Shown here in pieces: positions 42,933 through 51,445 of a stretch of DNA of 55,685 nt; the stretch's first letter is position 1; each line of letters begins with the position of its first letter. This stretch comes from a virus: positions 1 through 55,685 of IMG/VR virus record IMGVR_UViG_3300005264_000124; one strand, written 5' to 3'. Made by a program: the position numbers and the translations under genes. The notes beneath the pieces are model-generated. The model saw only the letters and a list, made by a program, of their open reading frames with translations, had not been told where the DNA came from and did not search any database.

Positions 42933-43971
42933 TTCGTTTTATATTTTCTTTTATTCTATCTCTTGGCACACCAAAGTCTTTTTCATTTTCATAAATATTA
43001 AAATGATAATACAATGGTATATTATTTAAATTATGCAATATTTTTTCAGATTTTTTCATTTTATAAAGTTGTACATCATTATCTAAATACATATGAAACT
43101 CGATATTAATCAATTTTAATGTTACTATAAAGAATTTAATCATAGCAGTATATCCAAATCCATTGATTGAACAAAATATACTATTATTTCTATCTTTATC
43201 CATATTTAAATATATAGATAGTATATCTATAGGTCCTTCAGATATATGTATCTTAATGGGTTCTAGACTATTAAGATTAATATTTGTAGGTATTATATAA
43301 AATTTATGACTGTTATCAACTTTATTAAATATATTATAATTTTCATATCGCTTCTTTAAATACATTTCTTTATTTCCTATATGTATATTTCTCATATTTA
43401 TAAATGCATTATCTTGTGATATGAATCCTATAAAGTGTTTATCTAATTCTCTTACTACATTAGGATGCCTAGTTAACTCTTTTATATTATTAGACTTAAG
43501 TAAAGATATTATCGATGTATTAATTTTTAATTTTAATAAATCATCATACGATAAGTCTAAACCTAATCTATTATTGATATAATCTAATTTACTTTTATTA
43601 AGATTATCATCATCAGATATAATATTATTTAAATAATATGTTTCTCTATCTTTTAACTTCCTATTCTGTGGTAATGCTAGTATTTGTTTATTATATTTAT
43701 TTAAAGCTATTCCCGCATCAATATCATTATTTCCCCAACTTTGTAATAATTCTGGAGTAACAATTCCTTTTGCTTGGCAGTTTGCTCTAAAACAAATAAA
43801 CATTAAAGGTTTATCTTCATCTATACTAATATAAAAAGATCTTTTAGATTTGTCTGATTGTGAGTCACCACATATAGGACATCTAGCAGATATCTCTTTT
43901 CCCCCAGAAGCTATTACTGCGTTATTTAGTGTACTTAATAAGCTTTTAGTTATTATTGATTTATAATCCAT
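42925..43971 (-). CDS. DnaG-type primase
   Basis: Makes RNA primers for replication. Start placed at ATG 43971 (MDYKSIITKSLL), eight bases after AAGGGAG; the frame's first ATG (43989) overlaps it. The zinc site is C31-PI-C34 with C60-FRAN-C65 (a CHC2-type module, longer second spacing than in DnaG). The Toprim signature follows: E245 in ISEGPIDILS and D297-N-D299 in HMYLDND. Length 348 residues, shorter than bacterial DnaG because it lacks the helicase-binding end. No replicative helicase is visible in the window. Confidence 0.8.
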   Translation of the reverse strand: MDYKSIITKSLLSTLNNAVIASGGKEISARCPICGDSQSDKSKRSFYISIDEDKPLMFICFRANCQAKGIVTPELLQSWGNNDIDAGIALNKYNKQILALPQNRKLKDRETYYLNNIISDDDNLNKSKLDYINNRLGLDLSYDDLLKLKINTSIISLLKSNNIKELTRHPNVVRELDKHFIGFISQDNAFINMRNIHIGNKEMYLKKRYENYNIFNKVDNSHKFYIIPTNINLNSLEPIKIHISEGPIDILSIYLNMDKDRNNSIFCSINGFGYTAMIKFFIVTLKLINIEFHMYLDNDVQLYKMKKSEKILHNLNNIPLYYHFNIYENEKDFGVPRDRIKENIKRIL

Positions 43972-43989
43972 AATATCTCCCTTATACAT

Positions 43990-44023
43990 AAAAAATGATA
44001 TAGGAAATAAATCCTATATCATT
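43990..44023 (-). terminator. terminator of 44014 gene
   Basis: 12-bp stem AATGATATAGGA with TCCTATATCATT, with an A-run on the left. Confidence 0.85.
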
Positions 44024-45522
44024 GTAATATAAATTAATAATTCTTCAATCATAATATCTTTATTTATTTCAAGTTCTATTCCATCTATCTCTTTATCATA
44101 ATAATCTACTATTTTAAATTTAGATGATAGAATAGAAGCTATCATAGATAATATTTGTTTCTCTATTTCTTCGTCTCTATATTTATTTTTTATTTGAGCA
44201 TAGTATGAAGAAGTCTTTAATTTAAGTTTCTCTTTCTTATTAACTTTTTTCCTATTAACTTGTTTAGTTATTTCGCTAGAAAGTATATATGGAAGTATAC
44301 GAAACTTCTGTAATAGCAACATCTTTTTAGCTGCTATCATAAGTTTAATATAATCTTCTTTATTAATAGCTTTGATACTTACAGGATCACCAAAATACTT
44401 ATAAAATAAATTAAATATTAAAAGTTTTTGAAACATATTCATTATATTTACATGATCAAGATAGAAATCTATTTCATCTTGATTAAAAGGCCCAAATTTA
44501 GCCTCAATAATTTCCATAGTTTTTTCACTATTAACTACATTTTGCATATACAAAGATTCATCTTGTTTAATCTGATAAGCTTCAAATTTATCAAATTCTG
44601 AATTATCATTTTCATCTCTAGATGAATTAGATAAACTTATTAAATTATATTGGTACTCATTATTTAATACTTTGTAATTTAATCCATATCTTATAGTTGA
44701 AAAATTATAAGATATCATATTTTGAGAATAAATATATTTGGGTATTATATTTATTATAATATTTTGAGTAATATTTAATGACTCTATTAATGTGTCTATC
44801 CCTCTAATATCTTGTTTAACCCAGATAGGTTTATTATCTCTTTCTGATTTATTAGTTCTAGTGCTAACTGTTTCATAAAGTTTATTAATAATATGAACAC
44901 TAGAAAAAGTATTTATTACTATATCATATATACTAGCAATAAATCCATCTACATCTATTATTTGTTTTATATAAATAAAATGTGTAATTAAAGGAATTAA
45001 TATATTCATATATAAACTAATTAGCATAAGTATTTTTCCATGTTCATTATCATATTTTAATGATTCATCACCTCTATTATACGTTAAATTAATTGTATAA
45101 TTATCATCATTCATCATTATTAATTTAACTTTTAAATTTGGCCCTAATATATAATTTTGAATATCAAATTTAAAAGCATCAATTCCATATAATTGTTCAT
45201 AATCAATCATATATTTAATCTTAGCATATATTGATAATAATTCTTTATCTTTATCATAAAATTTAAAGAAATAATTTAAATATAAAGATGTGTGAGGTCT
45301 CATTTTATCACTATTATAACATCTTTTCTTTATCATATTAAAATTATTATATGTTTTATATAATGGATTATTAGTATTAACACCTATAATATTTGATAAA
45401 GGCATTTCTATAAATCCATTAGTGCTTGTTACAATCTTATCTTCTTTACGTGGTTTCCATTCATCTACATAGATGATATCTCGTGGTTTGTTTATTAATT
45501 CAAATGGTGATTGTAAATTCAT
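44014..45522 (-). CDS. unknown large protein, 502 aa
   Basis: A 502-residue helical protein of unknown family with Lys-rich C-terminal stretch (QVNRKKVNKKEKLKLKT) followed by an acidic end. It contains a strongly hydrophobic segment (MLISLYMNILIPLITHFIYI, about 165-185), possibly a membrane span or buried helix. It has its own shared leader (45558-45600) in which the hairpin stem is a different sequence. I considered an RNA-polymerase-associated subunit or replication protein, but no motif supports it. Monocistronic with terminator. Confidence 0.6.
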   Translation of the reverse strand: MNLQSPFELINKPRDIIYVDEWKPRKEDKIVTSTNGFIEMPLSNIIGVNTNNPLYKTYNNFNMIKKRCYNSDKMRPHTSLYLNYFFKFYDKDKELLSIYAKIKYMIDYEQLYGIDAFKFDIQNYILGPNLKVKLIMMNDDNYTINLTYNRGDESLKYDNEHGKILMLISLYMNILIPLITHFIYIKQIIDVDGFIASIYDIVINTFSSVHIINKLYETVSTRTNKSERDNKPIWVKQDIRGIDTLIESLNITQNIIINIIPKYIYSQNMISYNFSTIRYGLNYKVLNNEYQYNLISLSNSSRDENDNSEFDKFEAYQIKQDESLYMQNVVNSEKTMEIIEAKFGPFNQDEIDFYLDHVNIMNMFQKLLIFNLFYKYFGDPVSIKAINKEDYIKLMIAAKKMLLLQKFRILPYILSSEITKQVNRKKVNKKEKLKLKTSSYYAQIKNKYRDEEIEKQILSMIASILSSKFKIVDYYDKEIDGIELEINKDIMIEELLIYITMI

Positions 45523-45557
45523 TATTATAATCTCCTTTGTCTGATTTAAAATATACA

Positions 45558-45602
45558 GATAATTCCATTAATTATCTTTTATCATTAATATAATATATAA
45601 TT
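45558..45602 (-). promoter_or_regulatory. shared promoter/hairpin leader with different stem
   Basis: Minus-strand core AATTATATATTATATTAATGA, then a hairpin GATAATT-AATGG-AATTATC (45558-45576): same position, unrelated stem bases, pairing preserved. Confidence 0.6.
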
Positions 45603-45618
45603 AAAAAAAACAATAAGC

Positions 45619-46008
45619 TTAATATAGAATCCATTTCTCTAAGCGTGCTAATACATCATCAGAAGTATGACCATCCCATTCTATTCCTTTTTCTAATTTC
45701 TTAATTGAATTATTTTCTAGTACATATTTATAACTATCATTAATATGATATGAAATTTGTTCATTAGTCTCATTATTAACTACACCAACAATTAACCATC
45801 CATCCCATACTTCATCATTATAATGAACATCAGACCACCATACATCATATGTAGGTAACATATTTAAATATGTTATTAATGATAAGTATAAAATGATTCT
45901 ATGTTTATACAATTCATTAAAAGTATGATATCCATCACTTACATCTCCAATTGTATCATTCATTACAAAATCAGATACATCAAAATCTTCACCGTTAAAT
46001 TTTTTCAT
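45619..46008 (-). CDS. conserved phage protein of the YHTFNELY / WDGHTSxDV family
   Basis: A 129-residue protein belonging to a widespread phage family that I recognise by its two blocks: GDVSDGYHTFNELYKHR near the N-terminus and WDGHTSDDVLARLEKW at the C-terminus, with aromatic residues (WWSDVHYNDEVWDGWLIVGV) between. Its biochemical role is unknown to me; family members occur beside replication and nucleotide-metabolism genes in many phages. Binding site AAAGGAGATTATA. It is 11 bases downstream of the basic-tailed 253-residue gene. Confidence 0.7.
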   Translation of the reverse strand: MKKFNGEDFDVSDFVMNDTIGDVSDGYHTFNELYKHRIILYLSLITYLNMLPTYDVWWSDVHYNDEVWDGWLIVGVVNNETNEQISYHINDSYKYVLENNSIKKLEKGIEWDGHTSDDVLARLEKWILY

Positions 46009-46019
46009 TATAATCTCCT

Positions 46020-46781
46020 TTATATGCGTTTAGCTGTTTTAGATCTATTAGTATTGCTAGCAGATATACGTTTAGTTGTCTTAGCAACTTTAGTATTATT
46101 ATTAGTAGTAATACTTTTAGTATTTTGTGTTTTCTTTCTTTTCGCTTTTTTCTTTTCGCTCTTTTTTTTAGCACTAATTTTTTCTGCTTCTATTTGTCTA
46201 TTTTTTATTTTTGTATCAGCATGTACTATATTTTTTAATAATACTTTTTGATTATATTTTTTGCCATATGCTTTAAAATTGATTTTATTAAATAATCCAT
46301 ATTTTTTCATTAATAGATATGTAAAATATATTGATTTTACATACCCTAGAGTATTTTTAGGATTTCTTTCTTTAGCAGCATTTTTAACAGCCTGTTTAGA
46401 CATTCTTGGAACTAGATCTTTAATAAACATTTTATTTTTTAGCATACTATAAGCAAATGTATAAACAAATGAAGGATCATTAGAATAAAATCTTACATTA
46501 TAATTACTTATTGTTCTACTAGTTTTATATGCAGAATTATCAGTATAAAATTCTATTACAGTATCATAATAAAATTCAGGTACTACTTCTGAAGGTACAT
46601 GCATATGCACATAAAATTTATTCTTAGATGTGTATAATTCATATTTTACTTTACCACGTTCTCTTAAGAGTATAGCATCTAATTTATCTTTATATAAATT
46701 TCTATACATTTCTCTATGAGAAATTACTGCATTATTTTTACCCATTGGTGCAGAGATATAGTCATCAAAAGTCATTTCCAT
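46020..46781 (-). CDS. conserved phage protein with basic tail (APMGKNN family)
   Basis: A 253-residue protein. The folded part has a distinctive sequence seen in Firmicute phages: DDYISAPMGKNNAVISHREM, later VRFYSNDPSFVYTFAYSM and RNPKNTLGYVKSIYFTYLLM. The last 75 residues are almost all Lys/Arg/Ser/Thr/Asn (KKKSEKKKAKRKKTQ), likely disordered and able to bind nucleic acid. Role unknown. Binding site GAAAGGATATTAAT. Followed by the WDGHTSDDV gene. Confidence 0.65.
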   Translation of the reverse strand: MEMTFDDYISAPMGKNNAVISHREMYRNLYKDKLDAILLRERGKVKYELYTSKNKFYVHMHVPSEVVPEFYYDTVIEFYTDNSAYKTSRTISNYNVRFYSNDPSFVYTFAYSMLKNKMFIKDLVPRMSKQAVKNAAKERNPKNTLGYVKSIYFTYLLMKKYGLFNKINFKAYGKKYNQKVLLKNIVHADTKIKNRQIEAEKISAKKKSEKKKAKRKKTQNTKSITTNNNTKVAKTTKRISASNTNRSKTAKRI

Positions 46782-46812
46782 ATATTAATATCCTTTCATA
46801 TAAACTCTAATA

Positions 46813-46842
46813 TAGTAGTCGAGAGTAATTCCCGACTACTAT
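46813..46842 (-). other. hairpin after chaperonin gene
   Basis: ATAGTAGTCG with CGACTACTAT, lying between chaperonin and the next gene on the minus strand. No T-run, so it may act as a processing or partial termination site rather than a true terminator. Confidence 0.55.
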
Positions 46843-46849
46843 AAATTAA

Positions 46850-48586
46850 TTATAATTTATCTTTGTTTAAATATCTATTATACATTATATCTGGTACTAT
46901 AAATTGATTAGTTGTTACCACTAATGTAACTAAAGTATTAATCGCTTCTATTACTGCAATATCGCTATATATAGATGAAATAATGTTAGTTGAATAATGC
47001 ATTGAACGAATATCAAATCCTAATTTATTTGTACTATCATTTTTCAATATAGAGTTTACAATTTCTTCAATAGAATTTATATTTAAAGTAGTATTATTTT
47101 TTAATAATTTATTTGTATATAGTTCATGATATGCATCATATAAAATATTAATAATTTTAATTTTAACTTCATCTTTATATTTATGTTTAAGCTCATATGT
47201 TGCATGTAATCCTTCTATACTAGAAGCTCTACCATAGCCATGTTTAGCTGCAGATCTACAATTTAATACAGCATCTTCAACTAAATCTTTTGTAGCATCT
47301 CTGTCACTTGTAGTCATACCACCTACTAAATATTCTACCATAGAAGCTTTAAGAGATTGTATTCTCTTTTTAATTAAATGAATAACTGATAAATCTTTTT
47401 CATTTTCTTCTACATTAATTAATTCTTTTTCTAAATAATTAATTAAATTATTATATTCATCAGAATATGAACCATCATCATTAAGCATATTTTGAGGATT
47501 AACAAATTTTGTTCTCATTGTATCAGCTTCTACTAGTTCGGCCATTCCACAAAATTCATCTATAGTTTCTGGTGTTGGTGCATCACCATTTTCTATATCT
47601 ATTTTCATTATATCTGCATTGATATATTTTCTGATGAATGTAGCTCCTGTAAGTAATCTTAAATCTTCTAATTTTTCCATATCAAATATACCTGAACTAT
47701 TAGCAATAAGTAATACTGGTGGTCTATCTTTAGGATCTGTTATTTTGAATAATTGATCAGATAATTTAGTAATTAAACTAGAAAAATCTCTAGAAATCTT
47801 TGGTGCAATAATAACTACAGGATGTGCTGTATCTGTATTATATACATATTTATGAATAATAGAATCTAATAATGCTCCCATTTCATAAGTATCAATAGGA
47901 TCTACAAACATAAATATCTTTGGATTTTTAATTCTAGATGTACCTTGAGATGTATTAACAAAACAAGTTTCATCGTATCCAGTATCTAATGTAAGTCCAT
48001 CATATTCTTTAATCATTGTATTTTCATTTGGAGATGTAGATACATCTATAAATACATCATTACCAAACTTAGTATAAATATCTTTAATTGTATTAGCAAT
48101 GACAGTATTGTTATTTGTAGATATTAAAGAAATATTATAAGCATCATCAGGAGTTAAATCTCTAGCATTAGATAAAATTATTTTTTTAATATCTTCTACA
48201 ATTTCATTTAAAATAGATACTATATCAGATGGTAGCATATCTGTATTATTTACCATAAATTCATTTAAACTTTCGAATATTAATTGAGATAATATTACAG
48301 CTGATGTAGTTCCATCTCCAACAGTATTGACTATGTTTCTAGTAATATCTTCAATATTATTTTTTAATGCTGTTTCAATTGGATTTTGAAATATAATATT
48401 TTTTAAAATAGTATGTCCATCTTTACTATATTGAATACTTTCATCGGATTTCATAATCGCTGTTGTAGAACCCTTAGGACCATATGAAGGTAACAAATAT
48501 TCAGATATCATTTTCATTGTTTGCAATTGAACTTCACGCATTATATCGCTATCTGCTACATTTGTTAATAAAATTCTTTTTTCCAT
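46850..48586 (-). CDS. phage-encoded chaperonin (Cpn60/GroEL-like)
   Basis: A 578-residue chaperonin, slightly longer than GroEL. ATP-site marks: SYGPKGSTTAIM (residue 34 on), YSKDGHTILKNI (53-64) and VGDGTTSAVILSQLIFE (89-105), all matching the family's equatorial domain. The C-terminal equatorial part reads DLVEDAVLNCRSAAKHGYG then RASSIEG. No Gly-Gly-Met tail. It should form rings that fold proteins with ATP, likely phage proteins the host machine cannot handle. VGDGTTSAV lies between the group I and group II forms. Binding site GAAAGGAATAATAATAAATT. Phage chaperonins are known from EL, OBP and AR9-type viruses. No co-chaperonin gene is visible here. Confidence 0.9.
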   Translation of the reverse strand: MEKRILLTNVADSDIMREVQLQTMKMISEYLLPSYGPKGSTTAIMKSDESIQYSKDGHTILKNIIFQNPIETALKNNIEDITRNIVNTVGDGTTSAVILSQLIFESLNEFMVNNTDMLPSDIVSILNEIVEDIKKIILSNARDLTPDDAYNISLISTNNNTVIANTIKDIYTKFGNDVFIDVSTSPNENTMIKEYDGLTLDTGYDETCFVNTSQGTSRIKNPKIFMFVDPIDTYEMGALLDSIIHKYVYNTDTAHPVVIIAPKISRDFSSLITKLSDQLFKITDPKDRPPVLLIANSSGIFDMEKLEDLRLLTGATFIRKYINADIMKIDIENGDAPTPETIDEFCGMAELVEADTMRTKFVNPQNMLNDDGSYSDEYNNLINYLEKELINVEENEKDLSVIHLIKKRIQSLKASMVEYLVGGMTTSDRDATKDLVEDAVLNCRSAAKHGYGRASSIEGLHATYELKHKYKDEVKIKIINILYDAYHELYTNKLLKNNTTLNINSIEEIVNSILKNDSTNKLGFDIRSMHYSTNIISSIYSDIAVIEAINTLVTLVVTTNQFIVPDIMYNRYLNKDKL

Positions 48587-48613
48587 AATTTATTATTATT
48601 CCTTTCTTTTCTT

Positions 48614-49234
48614 CTAACCAAATACTTTATCTTCTTCTGTAAATCGTACACTCTCGAATAATTTTATTCGTGGAGTTAAGCTAAAATATTTTATAGGTAT
48701 CATTAAGTTATCACCATTTTTATCTAAATTAAATAATGCTTTTTGAATATAATATTCAGTATGCATATTATAATTTTTAAATTTATCTAAATATTGTATA
48801 TCTGAAAATATGATTATATCATAATCATATGAACTTATCTCACTATCAAAATTAATATACTTTAATTTATAATTAATTAAATCTTTTAATATATCTATAT
48901 CATTATCATTATGAATTAATACTGTTATATTACAGTCTAACGTCTTATTATACAAATCTAATACTTTAATTAAATCTGTTATAATTAAATAATCATTATA
49001 TTTAATCTTAATTAATTCTTTATATAAATTATCTTTATTATATTTTTCTGGCATATCTAATATTGATAGAGGATTAGAATTACTACTGTTTAATAACAAA
49101 TGTAATAATTTAATATTTGTATTATTTAAAATACTAAAATCACAATCATTTAATTCATAATTATTATTAAAATATCTTAATAATGATATATGTTTATTTA
49201 CAATGCTATTTATATCTATAAGAATATTTTTCAT
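48614..49234 (-). CDS. unknown protein, 206 aa
   Basis: A 206-residue Asn/Asp/Leu/Ile-rich protein. It begins with a hydrophobic strand and acidic residues (MKNILIDINSIV), a form seen in nucleotide- or metal-binding folds, and has YDIIIFSDIQYLDKF in the second half. Nothing conclusive. Start after AGGAGGATTATAAAAACT. Located between the SSB-like gene and the chaperonin, all on one strand. Confidence 0.6.
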   Translation of the reverse strand: MKNILIDINSIVNKHISLLRYFNNNYELNDCDFSILNNTNIKLLHLLLNSSNSNPLSILDMPEKYNKDNLYKELIKIKYNDYLIITDLIKVLDLYNKTLDCNITVLIHNDNDIDILKDLINYKLKYINFDSEISSYDYDIIIFSDIQYLDKFKNYNMHTEYYIQKALFNLDKNGDNLMIPIKYFSLTPRIKLFESVRFTEEDKVFG

Positions 49235-49258
49235 AGTTTTTATAATCCTCCTATAATT

Positions 49259-50026
49259 TTATAAATTATCTATAGAGTATTTAGACTCTCCTGACTCTAT
49301 AGCTGGTGTATCATTAGATGATTTATTGCTACTAAATATAGATGAAGATTTTTTATATCCACCTTTACCATACTCTACACCAAGTTTATCTGCTAAAGCA
49401 ACTAGTTTATTGTCAATAGATGCTTTGTCAAATTTAGAATATTCTCTATTAAAGTGAGCAGATGCTCCATTAGATTTTAAATAAAATTCTTGTAATAGAT
49501 CTCTAAATGATAATAATTCTAAATTATTATTATATACTTTAACAATGTCATCTTCCCCATCAGTATAATCTTTTACAGCAAAATTAAAATCTACTTTAAA
49601 TTCATATGCATAAGAAGCTTCAATTCTACCATGCTCATCTAATTTCTTAATTACAATACACATTCCTTTAGATCCATTAACAGATTTGTGTAGAGATATA
49701 ATACCATTAGAAGAAGGAACTCCAATACTATCATTTAGTACAGAAGGATCTTCTAATACTGCAGTAATACTATCTGCAAATATTTTAGCCTTCATTGGAC
49801 TTAAGTATACAAGTCCTGCATTTTCATAATCATATTGAGCATAATCTCCAGTACTTTCTTTTTTTGGAGCTATTGATAATTTCAATAAATTATTCCAAAA
49901 AGTAAATGTCATCGCAGTTGGATCTACACCATCCTTATTGTACATCTTTAAAGCTGAAAATGTTGTTGTGTGTAATTCCTTTTTATTATTGTTATAAGTT
50001 TTTCCTAAAGCCATTTGATTCACCAT
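49259..50026 (-). CDS. single-strand DNA-binding protein candidate
   Basis: A 255-residue protein with features of phage SSB families: a beta-rich core (FTFWNNLLKLSIAPKK, LVYLSPMKAKIFADSI, GMCIVIKKLDEHGR) and a C-terminal tail of about 40 residues rich in Ser/Asn with acidic residues (SNDTPAIESGESKYSIDNL), the arrangement used for partner docking. Start uncertain: AAAGGGA lies just before the ATG at 50026, too close, and 12 bases further is MALGK (50014), which may be the real start. The tail lacks the D-D-I-P-F of bacterial SSB. The call is from general form. Confidence 0.4.
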   Translation of the reverse strand: MVNQMALGKTYNNNKKELHTTTFSALKMYNKDGVDPTAMTFTFWNNLLKLSIAPKKESTGDYAQYDYENAGLVYLSPMKAKIFADSITAVLEDPSVLNDSIGVPSSNGIISLHKSVNGSKGMCIVIKKLDEHGRIEASYAYEFKVDFNFAVKDYTDGEDDIVKVYNNNLELLSFRDLLQEFYLKSNGASAHFNREYSKFDKASIDNKLVALADKLGVEYGKGGYKKSSSIFSSNKSSNDTPAIESGESKYSIDNL

Positions 50027-50116
50027 TCCCTTTCAATTTTTTAAATTAGTTTGTCTTAATTTACTGTTATCATATCTATATTATTTAATTTATACTATTG
50101 TAACAAGGATGTTTAA

Positions 50117-50148
50117 TATAAAAAAATATAGATGTGAAATCTATATTT
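50117..50148 (-). terminator. terminator of 50159 gene
   Basis: AAATATAGAT with ATCTATATTT, with an A-run on the left. Confidence 0.8.
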
Positions 50149-50158
50149 TATTTAATAA

Positions 50159-50754
50159 CTATATTATTTTTATCTCATTAGAGCCCATAAAATTTTCCAT
50201 ATAATCAAATTGAATAAATACAAATAATATAGTATTAGGTGTATCTTCTAATACCATATTATAATCACCAATTTCATCTAACTCTAATTGAATATAATCA
50301 AGTATTGAATTTTCCATATTCATCTTCTGACATAGCTGTACCAAATTGGTATTTCTTAATTCAATAATATTAGAGATTATTTTATTGTTATATATAATCT
50401 TGTGAGGGATCATATCTTTACTTTTAACAAATTTACTAAGATTTTTTAATGCTTTTTTCTGTTCATATATATCATGACGACCTGGTTCTAAATCTAAAAT
50501 AGTTACATCTTGAATACGTAAATCTTTAATATCACTTAAAAGATTATAATCTTTTTTATCAATTACTATAAATTGTTTATTAAATAATTTTTTAAATTGT
50601 ATTAATTCAATATTATTTGAATTTTAATATTTCTAGCTGTGCTATTTGATTCAAATATTATAGCATTACAAATAACATTTCCTATTTGTATATTGTTTCT
50701 TATTGCTGTTGGATCAAAACGTCCTTTTATATTGCTTAATATTTCTTTATTCAT
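50159..50754 (-). pseudogene. unknown gene with single-base frameshift, ~198 aa if restored
   Basis: Starts at ATG 50754 (MNKEILSNIKGRFDPTAI) with AAGGAGATGGTATAA. After about 43 residues the frame closes at 50602-50604. Adding one A to the A-run at 50622-50625 would continue as NSNNIELIQFKKLFNKQFIV and join the frame that runs to 50159, passing through the ATG at 50413 (MIPHKIIYNN), which has no convincing ribosome binding site. Restored length about 198 residues, unknown family. A true mutation or a base-calling error in a homopolymer; the fusion is smooth. Confidence 0.7.
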
Positions 50755-50777
50755 TTATACCATCTCCTTAAATATAT

Positions 50778-50822
50778 GATAAAGTACAATTACTTTATCT
50801 TCATTAATATAATATATAATTA
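50778..50822 (-). promoter_or_regulatory. shared promoter/hairpin leader (minus strand)
   Basis: Minus-strand core AATTATATATTATATTAATG, then GATAAAGTA-ATTG-TACTTTATC, before the frameshifted gene. Confidence 0.7.
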
Positions 50823-51341
50823 AAATATTTTTACCCATTCATTATGCAGCAATCCAATAGATTCTTTATCTTTATTATAACTTATTTGTTCATATCTTTC
50901 TTTGTATAAAGGCTTACCATCTAAACCTATGTGGAACCATTCATTGTCCAACACAGCTATAGCTGCATCATTTATATAATTATATACAAATTCATATCTA
51001 TCTTCATATAGAGGTTTCCCATTAATATCTATATGAAAATACTCAGCACCATACATAACTACAGCTATATTGTTATCATATGCAAGTACTATATCATATC
51101 TTTCTTTGTATAATGGTTTACCATCTAAACCTATATGAAACCATTTACCATCTAATATAACAGTAGATATACCATTTTTATACATAAAAACTTTATCATA
51201 TCTTTCTTTGTATAATGGTTTACCATCTAAACCTATATGAAACCATTTACCATCTAATACAGCTATAGCTATATTATCAATATAGTCGTAAACTTCATCA
51301 TATTCTTCATTGATTAATTTATTATCTTCCATTTTATTCAT
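50820..51341 (-). CDS. WG-repeat protein, 5 units
   Basis: About 173 residues, five WG-type units, several almost identical (KWFHIGLDGKPLYKERYDK). Start uncertain: GTG-ATG at 51344/51341 directly follow AAAGGAG, and the ATG at 51332 (MEDNKLIN) has more normal spacing. Glycine form F-H-I-G-L-D-G dominates here, while the 9.9-12.3 kb cluster uses F-H-I-D-L. It has the shared leader upstream (51361-51404) and the next leader downstream. Function unknown. Confidence 0.8.
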   Translation of the reverse strand: MNKMEDNKLINEEYDEVYDYIDNIAIAVLDGKWFHIGLDGKPLYKERYDKVFMYKNGISTVILDGKWFHIGLDGKPLYKERYDIVLAYDNNIAVVMYGAEYFHIDINGKPLYEDRYEFVYNYINDAAIAVLDNEWFHIGLDGKPLYKERYEQISYNKDKESIGLLHNEWVKIF

Positions 51342-51360
51342 CACTCCTTTAAAATATATA

Positions 51361-51404
51361 AATAATATACAATATATTATTCTCCATTATTATAATATAT
51401 AATT
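51361..51404 (-). promoter_or_regulatory. shared promoter/hairpin leader (minus strand)
   Basis: Minus-strand core AATTATATATTATAATAATG, then AATAATATA-TTG-TATATTATT, before the 50820 WG gene. Confidence 0.7.
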
Positions 51405-51440
51405 AAAAAAAGAGAGTATACCAATTACGGTATACTCTTT
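51405..51440 (-). terminator. terminator (repeated stem type)
   Basis: AGAGTATACC (51413-51422) with GGTATACTCT (51429-51438), A-run on the left; ends the fibre transcript. Confidence 0.85.
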
Positions 51441-51445
51441 ATTTA

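Noticed and set aside
44014-45522. Promoter-specificity subunit of the phage RNA polymerase, by length
   Set aside because: Length alone; no motif or neighbour evidence supports it.
45901-46452. Very hydrophobic plus-strand frames (Leu/Val/Phe-rich) suggesting membrane proteins
   Set aside because: They are the complement of the Lys-rich tail of the gene at 46020; no start signals.
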